DNA from: Sulfuritalea sp.
GTDB taxonomy: Bacteria; Pseudomonadota; Gammaproteobacteria; Burkholderiales; Rhodocyclaceae
Length of the DNA: 64,000 nt
Direction: 5' to 3'
NCBI GenBank assembly: GCA_022842325.1
Contig: JALHPU010000015.1
Coordinates: 38,904-102,903 of the forward strand
Shown: positions 29,878 to 38,707 of the stretch, one piece after another
How the letters are laid out: every line of letters starts with the position of its first letter
Position numbering within the stretch: position 1 is the first letter of the stretch
Program-made: the position numbers and the translations under genes
The notes under the pieces: model-generated
Told to the model about the DNA's origin: nothing
The model's database searches: none
Seen by the model: only the letters and a program-made list of their open reading frames with translations

Positions 29878-32183
29878 AGGCCGAGATGAATCATTCGAAT
29901 CATGGGCACGTGCGCGCTCATGCACATGCGAGCTCCACGCCTTCGGACACTGCAGCGACGTCCAGCAGTACCCGTTACACCTGCCCAATGCACCCCGATA
30001 TCGTGCGCGACGCCCCAGGCAGTTGTCCGAAGTGCGGCATGGCGCTGATCCCGCTGCTCGACAGCATCCCGCGCGCTGCCGAATATACCTGTCCCATGCA
30101 CCCCGAGGTTCGCAGTCCGCAGCCCGGTAGTTGCCCCAAATGTGGAATGGCCCTTGTCCCTGTCGCGGGCACGGGAGCATCGGACGACTCCGAGTTGCGC
30201 GACCTTGCGCGCCGGCTGTGGATCGGTGTCGCGCTGTCAATCCCGCTGGTGGTGCTCGCCATGTCGCCGATGGTCGGGCTGCATGATCTGTTCGGCCTTC
30301 AGCCACGGTTACGCGGCTGGGTCGAGTTCGTGCTGGGCACGCCAGTCGTGCTTTGGGTCGGTTGGCCGATCCTGCACAAATTCTGGCTTTCGCTGGTCCA
30401 GCGGTCGCTGAACATGTACACGCTGATCGGACTTGGTGTGGGACTGGCCTATGTGTTCAGCCTTGCCGCGGTGCTGATGCCCGGTTTGTTTCCGCCGGAG
30501 TTCCGCGAACACGACGGAGCCGTCGGAACCTACTTCGAAGCGGCGGCGGTGATCGTGACGCTGGTGATCCTGGGTGACTTCCTGCAATTGCGAGCGATGG
30601 GGCAGACCAGCCAGGCGATTCAGCAATTGCTGAAACTTGCACCCAACCTCGCCTGGCGGTTGCGCGATGACGGTAGCGAGGAACAGGTTGCGTTGGAGAC
30701 TGTCGCCGTCGGCAACCGGCTACGCGTCAAGCCAGGCGAGAAGGTGCCGGTGGACGGCACGGTGCTCGAAGGCAGCAGTCGCATCGACGAGTCCATGATC
30801 ACCGGGGAACCGGTGCCGGTGGCCAAGGTCACGGGTGACAAGGTTACCGGTGCCACCGTCAACGGCAATGGCTCCCTGTTGATCCACGCCGAGCGCGTGG
30901 GTGCGGACACGCTGCTGGCACGCATCGTTCATATGGTGGCGGAGGCGCAGCGCACACGCGCACCGATCCAGCGGCTTGCCGATGTCATCGCGGCTTACTT
31001 TGTCCAGATTGTCGTGGCTATCGCCGTCGTCACGGCGCTCGTATGGTGGTTTGCCGGTCCGGAGCCGAGGTTGGCCTATGCCTTCCTGAACGCCGTTGCC
31101 GTCTTGATCATCGCCTGTCCGTGTGCCGTCGGCCTTGCGACGCCGATCTCGATGACTGTCGCCATGGGGCAAGGAGCACGCTCCGGCATTCTGTTCCGCA
31201 ATGCCGAGGCGATCGAGCGCATGCGTGACATCGATACCCTGGTGGTGGACAAGACCGGCACCTTGACGCTCGGTCATCCCGCGCTGACCGATTTTGTCGT
31301 CGAGGGCATTCCAGAAGATGAAGCGCTTGCGCTCGTCGCCGGAGTGGAACAGCTTTCGGAGCATCCGATAGGACTTGCGATCGTCGCGGGCGCCAAGGCA
31401 CGCGGCCTTGCGCCACCGCAAGCCGAGGCATTCGATGCGATCAATGGTCTTGGCGTGCAAGCCGATATCCATGGCAAGCGCGTACTGGTCGGCAGTTCGG
31501 GTTTTCTCAAGCAGCGCGGTGTCGATACGCAGCAATGGGAGATACGCGCGGAAGCCTGGCGAGCGGAAGCCAAGACGGTGGTGTTTTTCGCCATTGATGG
31601 CGCGGCGGCGGGAATTGCAGCCGTCGCCGATCCGATAAAGGAGAGCACGGCTGAGGCGATTGCGACACTCAAGAGCGCAGGGGTACGCATCGTGATGCTC
31701 ACCGGCGATTCGCGCAGTACCGCTGAAGCCGTCGCCCGGCAACTCGGTATTGACGAGGCGCTAGCCGAAGTGCTGCCGGAGGACAAGGCGGGTCATGTAA
31801 AGCGCTTGCAGGCCGAGGGGCGCAAGGTCGCGATGGCGGGCGACGGCATCAACGATGCGCCGGCGCTGGCGCAGGCGGACGTCGGCATCGCCATGGGCAC
31901 CGGTACCGATGTGGCGATGGAAAGCGCCGGTGTGACGCTGGTCAAGGGCGATCTGCGCGGCATTGCGCGCGCCGCCGTGCTGTCGCGCGCCACGATGCGC
32001 AATATCCGTCAGAACCTGGTGTTCGCCTTTGGCTACAACGCGCTCGGCATCCCGGTCGCCGCGGGGGTGCTCTACCCGGCTTTCGGACTGCTGCTGTCGC
32101 CGATTTTTGCCGGTGCCGCGATGGCATTGAGCTCCGTGTCCGTGGTCACCAATGCGCTACGACTTAATCGCGTCAAGCTGTGA
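29874..32183 (+). CDS. copA: copper-translocating P-type ATPase
   Basis: A 769-aa P1B-type ATPase that exports Cu(I) from the cytoplasm. The N-terminus is His-rich ([13 protein letters not shown]) and then has two short YHS-like heavy-metal-binding modules ([20 protein letters not shown] and [20 protein letters not shown]) in place of the usual ferredoxin-like domains. Eight membrane helices carry the CPC motif ([12 protein letters not shown], near residue 414). TGEP in the actuator, DKTGT near residue 459 and [20 protein letters not shown] in the hinge are all intact. It starts within the upstream gene's stop (ATGA) behind GAGAGG. Confidence 0.97.
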   Translation: MKAEMNHSNHGHVRAHAHASSTPSDTAATSSSTRYTCPMHPDIVRDAPGSCPKCGMALIPLLDSIPRAAEYTCPMHPEVRSPQPGSCPKCGMALVPVAGTGASDDSELRDLARRLWIGVALSIPLVVLAMSPMVGLHDLFGLQPRLRGWVEFVLGTPVVLWVGWPILHKFWLSLVQRSLNMYTLIGLGVGLAYVFSLAAVLMPGLFPPEFREHDGAVGTYFEAAAVIVTLVILGDFLQLRAMGQTSQAIQQLLKLAPNLAWRLRDDGSEEQVALETVAVGNRLRVKPGEKVPVDGTVLEGSSRIDESMITGEPVPVAKVTGDKVTGATVNGNGSLLIHAERVGADTLLARIVHMVAEAQRTRAPIQRLADVIAAYFVQIVVAIAVVTALVWWFAGPEPRLAYAFLNAVAVLIIACPCAVGLATPISMTVAMGQGARSGILFRNAEAIERMRDIDTLVVDKTGTLTLGHPALTDFVVEGIPEDEALALVAGVEQLSEHPIGLAIVAGAKARGLAPPQAEAFDAINGLGVQADIHGKRVLVGSSGFLKQRGVDTQQWEIRAEAWRAEAKTVVFFAIDGAAAGIAAVADPIKESTAEAIATLKSAGVRIVMLTGDSRSTAEAVARQLGIDEALAEVLPEDKAGHVKRLQAEGRKVAMAGDGINDAPALAQADVGIAMGTGTDVAMESAGVTLVKGDLRGIARAAVLSRATMRNIRQNLVFAFGYNALGIPVAAGVLYPAFGLLLSPIFAGAAMALSSVSVVTNALRLNRVKL

Positions 32184-32317
32184 CCGAGATAACCTGAGAC
32201 GCATTGCACCAACTCGTGGGTAATTCGTCACAAGAGCGCGCAATCCTTGCATACCCGGAGACTTGCGGTGCTCCTTGACGCACTGGCGTACCGATCCTGA
32301 CATTTTGGTGACCGTTT

Positions 32318-32346
32318 TGTAATTCAGTAGCCATCTTCCGGTCAGG
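32318..32346 (+). promoter_or_regulatory. CusR-type half operator before PAS protein
   Basis: TGTAATTCAGTAGCCATC followed by TTCCGGTCAGG aligns with the half-motif at 18486-18503 and the one at 37976-38003 (minus). It lies about 65 bases before the PAS-protein start. The left half of the dyad is degenerate here. Confidence 0.45.
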
Positions 32347-32410
32347 GTCGCAGGACTAGACTTTGCGCTTGGAGACGGCATGAGAGTTGAACCGACAAGA
32401 CAGGAATGGC

Positions 32411-32827
32411 ATGTTTGGGAGAACCTCCATAACGCGTCGTCAGCCTGAATCCGAGCGGGATATGCATTTATCCATGGCTGCACTCGCGAACGGAACTGAG
32501 TGCGGCACCATGACTCTGGATAGTTTCGGCCGAATCCTCGGTTGCTGTGTGACGGCAGAGCAGATATTTGGGGCAAATCGTGGCAATTTGGTGGGGAGAC
32601 GGGTTTCCGATCTTATCGCGGGACTTTTCCGCGGAGGAAGTTCGCCAAGCTATGGCGCGCGGTATCTCGTCTATCTCTGTGCGGACAGCGAGTGGCACAG
32701 ATTCGAGGCGACAGACACGGTCGGGCGCCCGTTTGCAGTCGGGCTTAACTTGATTCGGACGCAGGTGAGCTGCCGGGAAATGTTTGTCCTTAGCTTGCGC
32801 CGACTGGAAAAGAAAATATGTCCTTAA
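32411..32827 (+). CDS. PAS-domain-like protein, 138 aa
   Basis: Residues 20-110 resemble a single PAS domain (TMTLDSFGRILGCCVTAEQI, then FGANRGNLVGRRVSDLI), with no output domain attached. A sensory or partner-binding role is possible. ATG 32411 has AGGA 6 bases before it and is preferred over a TTG at 32387. The end overlaps the start of the next gene by 10 bases. The Cys pair in the PAS core (GCC) could contact a metal; this is speculation. Confidence 0.65.
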   Translation: MFGRTSITRRQPESERDMHLSMAALANGTECGTMTLDSFGRILGCCVTAEQIFGANRGNLVGRRVSDLIAGLFRGGSSPSYGARYLVYLCADSEWHRFEATDTVGRPFAVGLNLIRTQVSCREMFVLSLRRLEKKICP

Positions 32828-33186
32828 TCCGGAATCGAATGCATGTCATGTGCCCCAATGACGCATCGAATTCCCCAGACTCCGACCGGCTTTCTGCAGT
32901 TGTAAGCACGCCCAGCAGTAGCCAACAGCTGCTGGAAGCGGTCTTGCAAGTATGCCGGAAATGGTTGCAACGCCTTCCCGCGCATGATCGGCGGCGTGAG
33001 AATCTCAATATTACGGAGAGGTTCGTTGAGGATCTTCTTGAATCCGGTAACGACTTTTTAGGTCATGCCATGGCGGATGCACGTGCCCTGTTGTGCGTCA
33101 ATTGCCGCCGGCTCGATGCGGCGCCGGGGAAATGTTCGGAACGGTCACTGGATCGATGCCCGTTGTTGAAGGGGATCGGTGTGTGA
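32818..33186 (+). CDS. hypothetical protein with C-terminal cysteines, 122 aa
   Basis: Starts inside the end of the PAS gene. The centre is helical (LLEAVLQVCRKWLQRLPAHD) and the C-terminal third has four cysteines (LLCVNCRRLDAAPGKCSERS, then DRCPLLKG) that could form a metal site. ATG 32818 gives the coupled overlap; ATG 32839 is an alternative start. No family is recognised. Confidence 0.55.
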   Translation: MSLIRNRMHVMCPNDASNSPDSDRLSAVVSTPSSSQQLLEAVLQVCRKWLQRLPAHDRRRENLNITERFVEDLLESGNDFLGHAMADARALLCVNCRRLDAAPGKCSERSLDRCPLLKGIGV

Positions 33187-33274
33187 GTTATGCATACTTC
33201 AATTTCGAGGGCAGATGCTGTTTGCGCTGCCAGACAGCGTTACTGACCAGGCTTGTGTCAACCAGGAGATGGCG

Positions 33275-33529
33275 ATGAAGATCAAGAGCGAGACAGTGAG
33301 CAAGCCCAAGAGTGATGGAATGGCGCGGCAGACGCGTGAATCGGGCGAACTGGGTATGGCGCCGGCCAACGATGCGATCCCCCGCGAGCACTTGATTGCC
33401 GTAGCTGCCTATTTCCGCGCCGAACAGCGCGGCTTTGCGCCCGGCAATGAAATGTCCGACTGGCTGGATGCCGAAGCCGACGTTGAGCACATGCTCGGAA
33501 GTCGCGCGCCCGCATCGGACATTTCGTGA
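33275..33529 (+). CDS. DUF2934 protein
   Basis: An 84-aa protein with a lysine-rich start and the DUF2934 motif at about residues 35-75 (IAVAAYFRAEQRGFAPGNEM and SDWLDAEADVEHML). DUF2934 proteins are small, widespread in Beta- and Gammaproteobacteria, and without known function. ATG 33275 follows AGGAG at 6 bases; the frame is open further upstream but without a good site. Confidence 0.8.
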   Translation: MKIKSETVSKPKSDGMARQTRESGELGMAPANDAIPREHLIAVAAYFRAEQRGFAPGNEMSDWLDAEADVEHMLGSRAPASDIS

Positions 33530-33590
33530 CCCAATCGGCTACACCCTGCTCAATCCCGAACTTCAAGCACAGGGACTGCCCAAGGCCAAA

Positions 33591-33618
33591 ACCTGACAGC
33601 AATGTAATCAAAGAGTCA
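33591..33618 (+). promoter_or_regulatory. weak CusR-type half-site before Lys/His-rich exported protein
   Basis: CCTGACAGCAATGTAATC at 33591-33608 keeps the ATGTAAT half and is followed by an AAGAGTCATG block. It is the poorest member of the set and is listed only because it lies about 110 bases before an exported His-containing protein in the same island. Confidence 0.25.
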
Positions 33619-33711
33619 TGTTGTCGACTGTAGCCCGCGCACAGAATGTGTTTTGTCCAGTGTCTTCGGACAACCAAGATTCCCTCACTCGTAACCTTTG
33701 GAGAAATTGCC

Positions 33712-34002
33712 ATGAAACTGAAATCCATCCTCTCGGCGGGTCTGTTTGCCGCCATAACCGCCCTGTCCATGGGTGCACAAGCTGCGGCGGATACCGACAA
33801 GGCTGCGGAAGCCAAGGCGCCGGCTGCCGACGTGCAAGCCGACAAGAAGATGAAGCCCCATTCCCATATGCAAGAGAAGACCGGTATAGCGCCGCAAGCG
33901 ACTGCCGTCGCAGCGGCTGATAAGGCCGACAAGGCGAAGGCCAGCAAGCCGAAGATCGACAAGGACAAGAGCAAGCACTATCACCCCCGGGACGGCAAGT
34001 AA
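33712..34002 (+). CDS. small exported Lys/Ala/His-rich protein
   Basis: A 96-aa protein with a signal peptide (ILSAGLFAAITALSMGAQAA) and a mature part rich in Ala, Lys and Asp with short metal-ligand groups (MKPHSHMQEK, KHYHPRDGK). It looks intrinsically disordered. TTTGGAG lies 8 bases before ATG 33712. Periplasmic metal binding is possible from the His/Met groups; no characterised homologue is known to me. A GC-rich hairpin follows. Confidence 0.75.
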   Translation: MKLKSILSAGLFAAITALSMGAQAAADTDKAAEAKAPAADVQADKKMKPHSHMQEKTGIAPQATAVAAADKADKAKASKPKIDKDKSKHYHPRDGK

Positions 34003-34014
34003 GCCCGATCATCG

Positions 34015-34037
34015 CGAGGCCCCTAGTCGGGGCCTCG
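34015..34037 (+). terminator. GC-rich hairpin after exported protein gene
   Basis: CGAGGCCCC, loop TAGTC, GGGGCCTCG: a perfect 9-bp stem starting 12 bases after the stop codon at 34002. No strong T-run follows (GCGTTATC), so its strength as an intrinsic terminator is uncertain. Confidence 0.6.
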
Positions 34038-34048
34038 GCGTTATCACG

Positions 34049-34291
34049 ATGACTGGCCGAAATCATGATGAACACGGCAACCGATGCTCCTGTCGCCTGT
34101 TGGCCGATCTTATCGGTTGTCACCCGAAGGCGGTCAGCTTCACGTATTGCCAAGCCGTGTTGATGAAGCACTGGACTATGGAATGCAACCATGGCTGCCA
34201 TGATGCAATTGTGGAAACGGGATCCAGTGGGAAATGGCATGACGTCGGGCCGATCGATCCGGTCGCGGCCATCCTGATCAAGAACGGCTGA
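34049..34291 (+). CDS. small Cys/His-containing hypothetical protein
   Basis: An 80-aa frame with three N-terminal and central cysteines (HGNRCSCRLLADLIGCHPKA), and HWTMECNHGCHD in the middle. Composition is protein-like and the frame ends 10 bases before the FlgB-like gene. No ribosome site is obvious before ATG 34049. The Cys/His groups would suit a metal-binding protein, as expected in this island; the function is unknown. Confidence 0.5.
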   Translation: MTGRNHDEHGNRCSCRLLADLIGCHPKAVSFTYCQAVLMKHWTMECNHGCHDAIVETGSSGKWHDVGPIDPVAAILIKNG

Positions 34292-34301
34292 GCGGGACGC
34301 C

Positions 34302-34871
34302 ATGCCGCCGATTACCGGAATCGGAAATCCACCCAGCGTTCTGTCGCTCGCCGGCAGCGGACATGGCGATCATGGCGCCAATGCCGCGGCCCCGACTACA
34401 AGTACGCAATCGTTTTCGACCACGCTCGCCAAAGTCATAAACCCGGCGTCTGGTGCTAGCGCACGCGGCGCCCATGGTGGCGACCTTCAGGAGATTGCGC
34501 TGAGACTGCGTGCCTATCGTCAGCAGTTGATTGCTTCCAATATCGCCAATGCCGACACGCCAGGCTACAAAGCGGTGGACATCTATTTTCAAGAGGCCCT
34601 GCGTATTGCACGGTCGGTAGCCAATACTCCACCACTCAAGCTATCGGCCACGCACTCAGGTCACATTTTGGGCCGGACTGAGTTTTCCCTGCCCTCTTAT
34701 TCGCTCAAATATCACATTCCGTCTCAAACAAGTTTGGATGGGAACACGGTGGAGATGGATGTCGAACGATCGAAATTCGCGGAGAATTCGATGATGTGGG
34801 AATTTGCACGCGATCGCGTCAGCGGCCATTACAAGCACATGATGGAAATGTTCCAAAGTTTGAAAGATTGA
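34302..34871 (+). CDS. stand-alone FlgB-like flagellar rod protein
   Basis: A 189-aa protein. The first 60 residues are a low-complexity Gly/Ala/Ser/Thr/His extension; the rest matches the proximal rod protein FlgB: the rod N-terminal motif (LRAYRQQLIASNIANADTPGY) and the C-terminal motif (DGNTVEMDVERSKFAENSMM, followed by a helix ending MFQSLK). FlgB normally lies in a large flg operon with flgC-flgJ; none of these genes is nearby. It is followed after 1 base by an HD-GYP gene. An export-related or repurposed role is possible; the family assignment is sure, the role is not. Confidence 0.85.
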   Translation: MPPITGIGNPPSVLSLAGSGHGDHGANAAAPTTSTQSFSTTLAKVINPASGASARGAHGGDLQEIALRLRAYRQQLIASNIANADTPGYKAVDIYFQEALRIARSVANTPPLKLSATHSGHILGRTEFSLPSYSLKYHIPSQTSLDGNTVEMDVERSKFAENSMMWEFARDRVSGHYKHMMEMFQSLKD

Positions 34872-34872
34872 G

Positions 34873-36165
34873 ATGTCTATCGACTTGCCAGAGAATCCTC
34901 GACATCTGCGCTGGATGCTCGTTCGCAAACTGGGCGCCGCCGCGATTGCCATCGGACTCGTTGCCGGTGGCGTTTCCTACCTGCTCGAAACCCGCCGCGT
35001 TGAGCAGACTGCGCTGGAAAATGCCGCGGACGGAGTTCGACATTTTGAGTCCTCAGCGACGCAGATTGTTATGGACACCAAAGCTCCTGAGGAGCACACC
35101 GCACTCAAGCGTTTGCTGGATCGAAGCCGATTTGTCGCCATTCGCGTGTTCAACTCAGATAGAGCGCTGATCTACGAGACCTGGGAGGAGGTTCCGTCCG
35201 TACTGGTGAACTCGGTTCGCTCCGCTCAACATCAACATGACTGGCCCGGGCAGGGTCAAAGCCACCAGAATTGGATCGAGGTTGGCGCCGAGCGATTGAT
35301 TCAAGTCGTTCTGCCGCTACTCGGGACGGACGCGAAACTTGCGGGTTATCTGGAAGGCGTTAGCCGCCTCGACAAGCAGTCCTTGGAGGCACAGCGGGAG
35401 CAAGTCCGCAACGGAGCAGTAACGGCATTCCTGTCTGTCCTGGTCACGTCATTTCTCCTCTACCCGTTGCTGCTGGCCATGTTGCGCCAGTCAGCCGAGC
35501 GATCCCGTCATCTGCTGGATGCCAATCTTTCGCTATTGCGTTCGCTTGGCAATGCCATCGCCAAACGGGATTCGGACACGGATGCCCACAACTACCGGGT
35601 GACTTTTTATGCCGTCGTCCTGGCAGAAACGCTGGGCTTGCCGAAGCCTGAGATTTCGGATCTGGTGGTCGGCGCCTTCCTCCACGATGTCGGCAAGATA
35701 GGCATTCCCGACCGCATCCTGCTTAAACCGGGGAAGCTTACAACTGACGAGTTCGAGATCATGAAAACCCACGCGCTCCTGGGTATCGACATCGTGGCAG
35801 ATAATCCTTGGCTGAAGGGCGCGGCGCTGACCATTCGCCATCATCACGAGCGTTTCGACGGATCAGGCTATCCCGACGGCCTGTATGGTGATGCGATTCC
35901 CCGCAACGCGAGGATATTCTCCGTCGTCGATGTTTTTGACGCCCTGACCTCGGAACGACCTTACAAAAAGCCGATGTCACTGGTCGAGGCTTTATCCATC
36001 ATTGAAGGGGAGTCGCGCCGGCAATTCGATCCGGAGGTGGTTGCCGCTTTCATGGGAATAGCGGCGGATCTCTATGCCAGGGCTGCCCAGGCCAGCAGCA
36101 CGGAACTGAGACAAGAAATGCGTGCACTGCTTGCCCGCTATTTCAGAACAGTAGCGGCCACCTGA
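34873..36165 (+). CDS. membrane-anchored HD-GYP domain phosphodiesterase
   Basis: A 430-aa protein. Membrane helix at about 15-38 (LGAAAIAIGLVAGGVSYLL), periplasmic sensor of about 140 residues, second helix near 180-205, then an HD-GYP domain: DTDAHNYRVTFYAVVLAETL, the HD pair in LHDVGKIGIPDRI, HHHERFDGSGYPDGL (the GYP motif) and VVDVFDALTSERPYK. It would hydrolyse cyclic di-GMP. It is co-transcribed with the FlgB-like gene (1-base gap) and ends 37 bases before the convergent orphan regulator gene. The GGDEF gene at 26181 makes the opposite activity in the same island. Confidence 0.93.
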   Translation: MSIDLPENPRHLRWMLVRKLGAAAIAIGLVAGGVSYLLETRRVEQTALENAADGVRHFESSATQIVMDTKAPEEHTALKRLLDRSRFVAIRVFNSDRALIYETWEEVPSVLVNSVRSAQHQHDWPGQGQSHQNWIEVGAERLIQVVLPLLGTDAKLAGYLEGVSRLDKQSLEAQREQVRNGAVTAFLSVLVTSFLLYPLLLAMLRQSAERSRHLLDANLSLLRSLGNAIAKRDSDTDAHNYRVTFYAVVLAETLGLPKPEISDLVVGAFLHDVGKIGIPDRILLKPGKLTTDEFEIMKTHALLGIDIVADNPWLKGAALTIRHHHERFDGSGYPDGLYGDAIPRNARIFSVVDVFDALTSERPYKKPMSLVEALSIIEGESRRQFDPEVVAAFMGIAADLYARAAQASSTELRQEMRALLARYFRTVAAT

Positions 36166-36202
36166 GGATGTACTTTTTCATCTCGTGACGAGTCGCGATG
36201 CG

Positions 36203-36883
36203 TCAATTGCACTCGGGGCCTTCGAGTACATAGCCCATGCCGCGTACCGTTCGAATGATCTTGATGTCGAAGGGATCGTCAATCTTCGATCGCAATCTAC
36301 AAACGGCTACATCCACGACATTGGTGTCGCTGTCGAAGTTCATGTCCCATACTTGAGATGCAATCAGTGATCGAGGCAACACCTCGCCATGTCGCCGCAA
36401 AAGCAGCTCAAGCAGCGAAAACTCTCTGGCCGTCAGATCGATGCGGATGCCACTCCTGGTTACCCGCCGGCGCAGGAGATCGAGTTCCAGGTCTCCGACC
36501 CTCATTGTCCCGGCGTCACCGGGCTTCCCGCGCCGTAACAGGGAGCGTACCCGCGCTAGAAACTCCGAGAAAACAATTGGCTTAAGGAGATAATCGTCGG
36601 CACCAAGTTCCAAGCCTTTCACTCGGTCGTCCACCAGGTCCCGTGCGACAAGAAGCATGATTGGCACATCCCTGCCGGCCCTCCGTATTGCTTTTAGCAC
36701 GGCCCAGCCGTCCAGGTCGGGCAACACGGCGTCCAGCACCACTAAATCGTAGGCTTGGGTCAGAGCCGAATGCAGTCCTTGATTCCCGTCGCCGCGAAGA
36801 TCTACGCAGAAGCCGGCCTCCGAGAGCCCCTGGTTCAGATAGGCGGCCGTTTTCGAATCCTCTTCGACGAGTAGGATTTTCAT
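36203..36883 (-). CDS. orphan heavy-metal response regulator (CusR-like)
   Basis: A 226-aa OmpR-family regulator closely related to CusR at 11002, including the same wHTH sequence [17 protein letters not shown] and C-terminus ([11 protein letters not shown]). The receiver Asp51 is in [17 protein letters not shown] 36883 ([10 protein letters not shown]) is used; the frame extends 5 codons upstream. No histidine kinase gene is adjacent on either side, so it may be served by CusS at 9590. It is near copK and czcE-like genes, which carry the same operator type. Confidence 0.93.
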   Translation of the reverse strand: MKILLVEEDSKTAAYLNQGLSEAGFCVDLRGDGNQGLHSALTQAYDLVVLDAVLPDLDGWAVLKAIRRAGRDVPIMLLVARDLVDDRVKGLELGADDYLLKPIVFSEFLARVRSLLRRGKPGDAGTMRVGDLELDLLRRRVTRSGIRIDLTAREFSLLELLLRRHGEVLPRSLIASQVWDMNFDSDTNVVDVAVCRLRSKIDDPFDIKIIRTVRGMGYVLEGPECN

Positions 36884-36973
36884 AATGCGCCCACACACTT
36901 AGGAGCGTGCATGTATCGAAACCTTTGGTGACTCCGCTGATCCGATGACAGGATTTGCCCAGCACCGGATAGA

Positions 36974-37000
36974 TAAAGCCGGCGCTGGGCGCCGGCTTTA
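36974..37000. terminator. terminator hairpin between copK and the orphan regulator
   Basis: TAAAGCCGGCG, loop CTGGG, CGCCGGCTTTA: an 11-bp perfect stem with A/T at its outer ends, so it can work in both directions. On the minus strand it would end the copK transcript; on the plus strand TTTATTTC follows. Confidence 0.75.
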
Positions 37001-37112
37001 TTTCAAATACGCAGCCGACTTAGAGACTGGCGCGCTTCTGCGGGCGGCTAAACCCACATATGGCCGACATTGAAGTCGAGCGGTGCACTACACTCTCGAC
37101 TCGGCGCCGCAA

Positions 37113-37394
37113 TCACTGCGGCCGATGCGATCCATGGAGCAATTGGTCGACGCGCCAGATTTCATTGCCGTTCATGATGATCTTCTTGCCATCCTTGGTT
37201 TCCATTACGTGACCAGGCGCCATATACGTAGCTTGACCAAACTTGTCTTCCATCCCCATCTTTCCATCCTTGAAGACGTAGACCGTTGAACCATCTTTCA
37301 GCTCGAAAGATTTCTCAACCCTGGATTTTTCAACTGCGAATGCGGACACCGTAACGGCACTCATCGCGACAACCACCAACAGTTTTTTCAACAT
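37113..37394 (-). CDS. copK: periplasmic copper-binding protein CopK
   Basis: A 93-aa exported protein of the CopK family, small periplasmic Cu(I)/Cu(II)-binding proteins known from Cupriavidus metallidurans. Signal peptide MLKKLLVVVAMSAVTVSAFA; the mature part keeps the methionines that hold Cu(I): GKMGMEDKFG, ATYMAPGHVME and KIIMNGNEIWR. ATG 37394 is preferred because AAGGAG is 7 bases upstream; the ATG two codons earlier is too close to it. It is read leftward, apart from the main pump operons, with a terminator behind it. Confidence 0.93.
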   Translation of the reverse strand: MLKKLLVVVAMSAVTVSAFAVEKSRVEKSFELKDGSTVYVFKDGKMGMEDKFGQATYMAPGHVMETKDGKKIIMNGNEIWRVDQLLHGSHRPQ

Positions 37395-37504
37395 TTTCAT
37401 TCTCCTTAAGTAAATTTAGCCTGCAATATGGATGCTACTGTCGGGACCCTTACGGTGGGATTGCTGAAACATTACATTGACGTCAGCATTCAGCAATCTT
37501 CAAG

Positions 37505-37897
37505 TCATTTTGCTTGGTAGGCCGGATTCTCGGCAACGTAAACCGTGACGTTATCAGTACCCGGTATGACCTTGGAGAGAGGAAAGGGCGCAGTACCGAG
37601 CGTATCGAACATCCAAGTGACATTCTGGCCATTCACGTTTATTTGGACAGCTTCGAGCTGCGTGACATTCAGGTACTTGGTAGTTCCGTCGATATTTACT
37701 ACCCGAGCGACCGGCCCCGAGGTTTTGTAACCGTAGGAGGCAAGCTGATTGGCGGTCGGCTCTCCTGCAGGCACTGTCGCGCGAACGCGCCAATGCTCGC
37801 TTTCCGGCATGGGATCATTGAATTGGGCCAGCGCATTTGTCGCAGTTGCGGCGACTAATGCCGCTGTCAAAGTTAGTTTGAGCAATTTCGTTCTCAT
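37505..37897 (-). CDS. CzcE-like periplasmic heavy-metal-binding protein
   Basis: A 130-aa exported protein. Signal peptide (LTLTAALVAATATNALAQ), then a beta-rich domain with the pattern of CzcE (TTKYLNVTQLEAVQINVNGQ, then VTWMFDT and VTVYVAENPAY). CzcE of C. metallidurans binds copper and other metals in the periplasm. TAGGAG precedes ATG 37897. A hairpin lies in the 5' leader (37929-37949) and a CusR-type half-operator upstream of it (37976-38003, minus). The family call rests on remembered pattern rather than a search. Confidence 0.75.
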   Translation of the reverse strand: MRTKLLKLTLTAALVAATATNALAQFNDPMPESEHWRVRATVPAGEPTANQLASYGYKTSGPVARVVNIDGTTKYLNVTQLEAVQINVNGQNVTWMFDTLGTAPFPLSKVIPGTDNVTVYVAENPAYQAK

Positions 37898-37928
37898 GTT
37901 TATCTCCTAATGATGTGGGGTTGATCCC

Positions 37929-37949
37929 GTCGGACATTCGTTGTCCGAC
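37929..37949 (-). promoter_or_regulatory. leader hairpin of the CzcE-like gene
   Basis: GTCGGACA, loop TTCGT, TGTCCGAC: a perfect 8-bp stem about 30 bases upstream of the CzcE-like start codon, inside its expected leader. It could be a small attenuator or a protein-binding dyad. No known riboswitch form is recognised. Confidence 0.35.
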
Positions 37950-37975
37950 GTTGATTCCATATTAGGAGGCAAATA

Positions 37976-38003
37976 CCAACAGGAAGATGACCTGAAAATT
38001 ACG
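37976..38003 (-). promoter_or_regulatory. CusR-type half operator before the CzcE-like gene
   Basis: On the minus strand: CGTAATTTTCAGGTCATC followed by TTCCTGTTGG. It matches the motif at 18486-18513 (TGTAATTTGTCGGTCAGC, TTCCTGTCGG) at about 22 of 28 positions. It points toward the CzcE-like gene 80 bases away. Confidence 0.55.
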
Positions 38004-38136
38004 CTTCAGTCATCGTTCTGTTGGCTAGTACAGCAGACGCGATCATCGGTGCAATGCGCACGGGAAGTCATCCAACAGGCTGGGCTCTACTGAGCTATAT
38101 TCAGGGCGCTACCAAAATTGCTGAAGAGGTGAAACT

Positions 38137-38700
38137 ATGAAAAGTAAACATACTATTCAACCATCAGCGATCAATAATGACGAACCAGAGAATCCCGAGG
38201 CGGTATCTTGTCTGGCGTCTGTCAGGCGGGGAGACTTGGATCACGTCCGCACTTTCCTGCAGAAAGGAGTGCCGGCCAATTGGCAGGATGAGAATGGGTA
38301 CAGCCTGCTGTTTCACGCGATTTTCAGAAGGCATTTTGCAATTGTCGAAGAGCTGCTCGCGTACGGCGCGAATATTGATCTTACGGATCGGCGTGGCTGG
38401 ACCCCGCTATTCTGGGCAACATTCAACGATCACGCGGACATCGCTGGATATCTCGTCGCGCACCATGCTGATGCAAATATGGCTACTGACGAAGGAATGC
38501 GGCCCTTGTTCGTCGCGGCTTACAAAGGGTTTACCGAAGTCGTTCGGTTGTTGCTGGCGGGTGGCGCGAAGTCGGACGCGATCGACCCCAGAGGCCGTGA
38601 CGCTCAGTGGGTGGCCCGCATGAATGGCTACCACGAGATTGCGAAACTGCTCGAAACAAACGTAGCTGAACCTGGCGGGCCACTTCCGAACTTGCACTGA
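38137..38700 (+). CDS. ankyrin repeat protein
   Basis: A 187-aa soluble protein with four ankyrin repeats between about residues 20 and 175 (ENGYSLLFHAIFRRHFAIVE, then DRRGWTPLFWATFNDHADIA and EGMRPLFVAAYKGFTEVVRL). No signal peptide is seen. Ankyrin repeats mediate protein binding; in bacteria short ankyrin proteins of this type often accompany catalases or defence genes, but the partner here is unknown. GAAGAGGTG precedes the ATG by 8 bases. Confidence 0.88.
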   Translation: MKSKHTIQPSAINNDEPENPEAVSCLASVRRGDLDHVRTFLQKGVPANWQDENGYSLLFHAIFRRHFAIVEELLAYGANIDLTDRRGWTPLFWATFNDHADIAGYLVAHHADANMATDEGMRPLFVAAYKGFTEVVRLLLAGGAKSDAIDPRGRDAQWVARMNGYHEIAKLLETNVAEPGGPLPNLH

Positions 38701-38707
38701 GGGTCTG

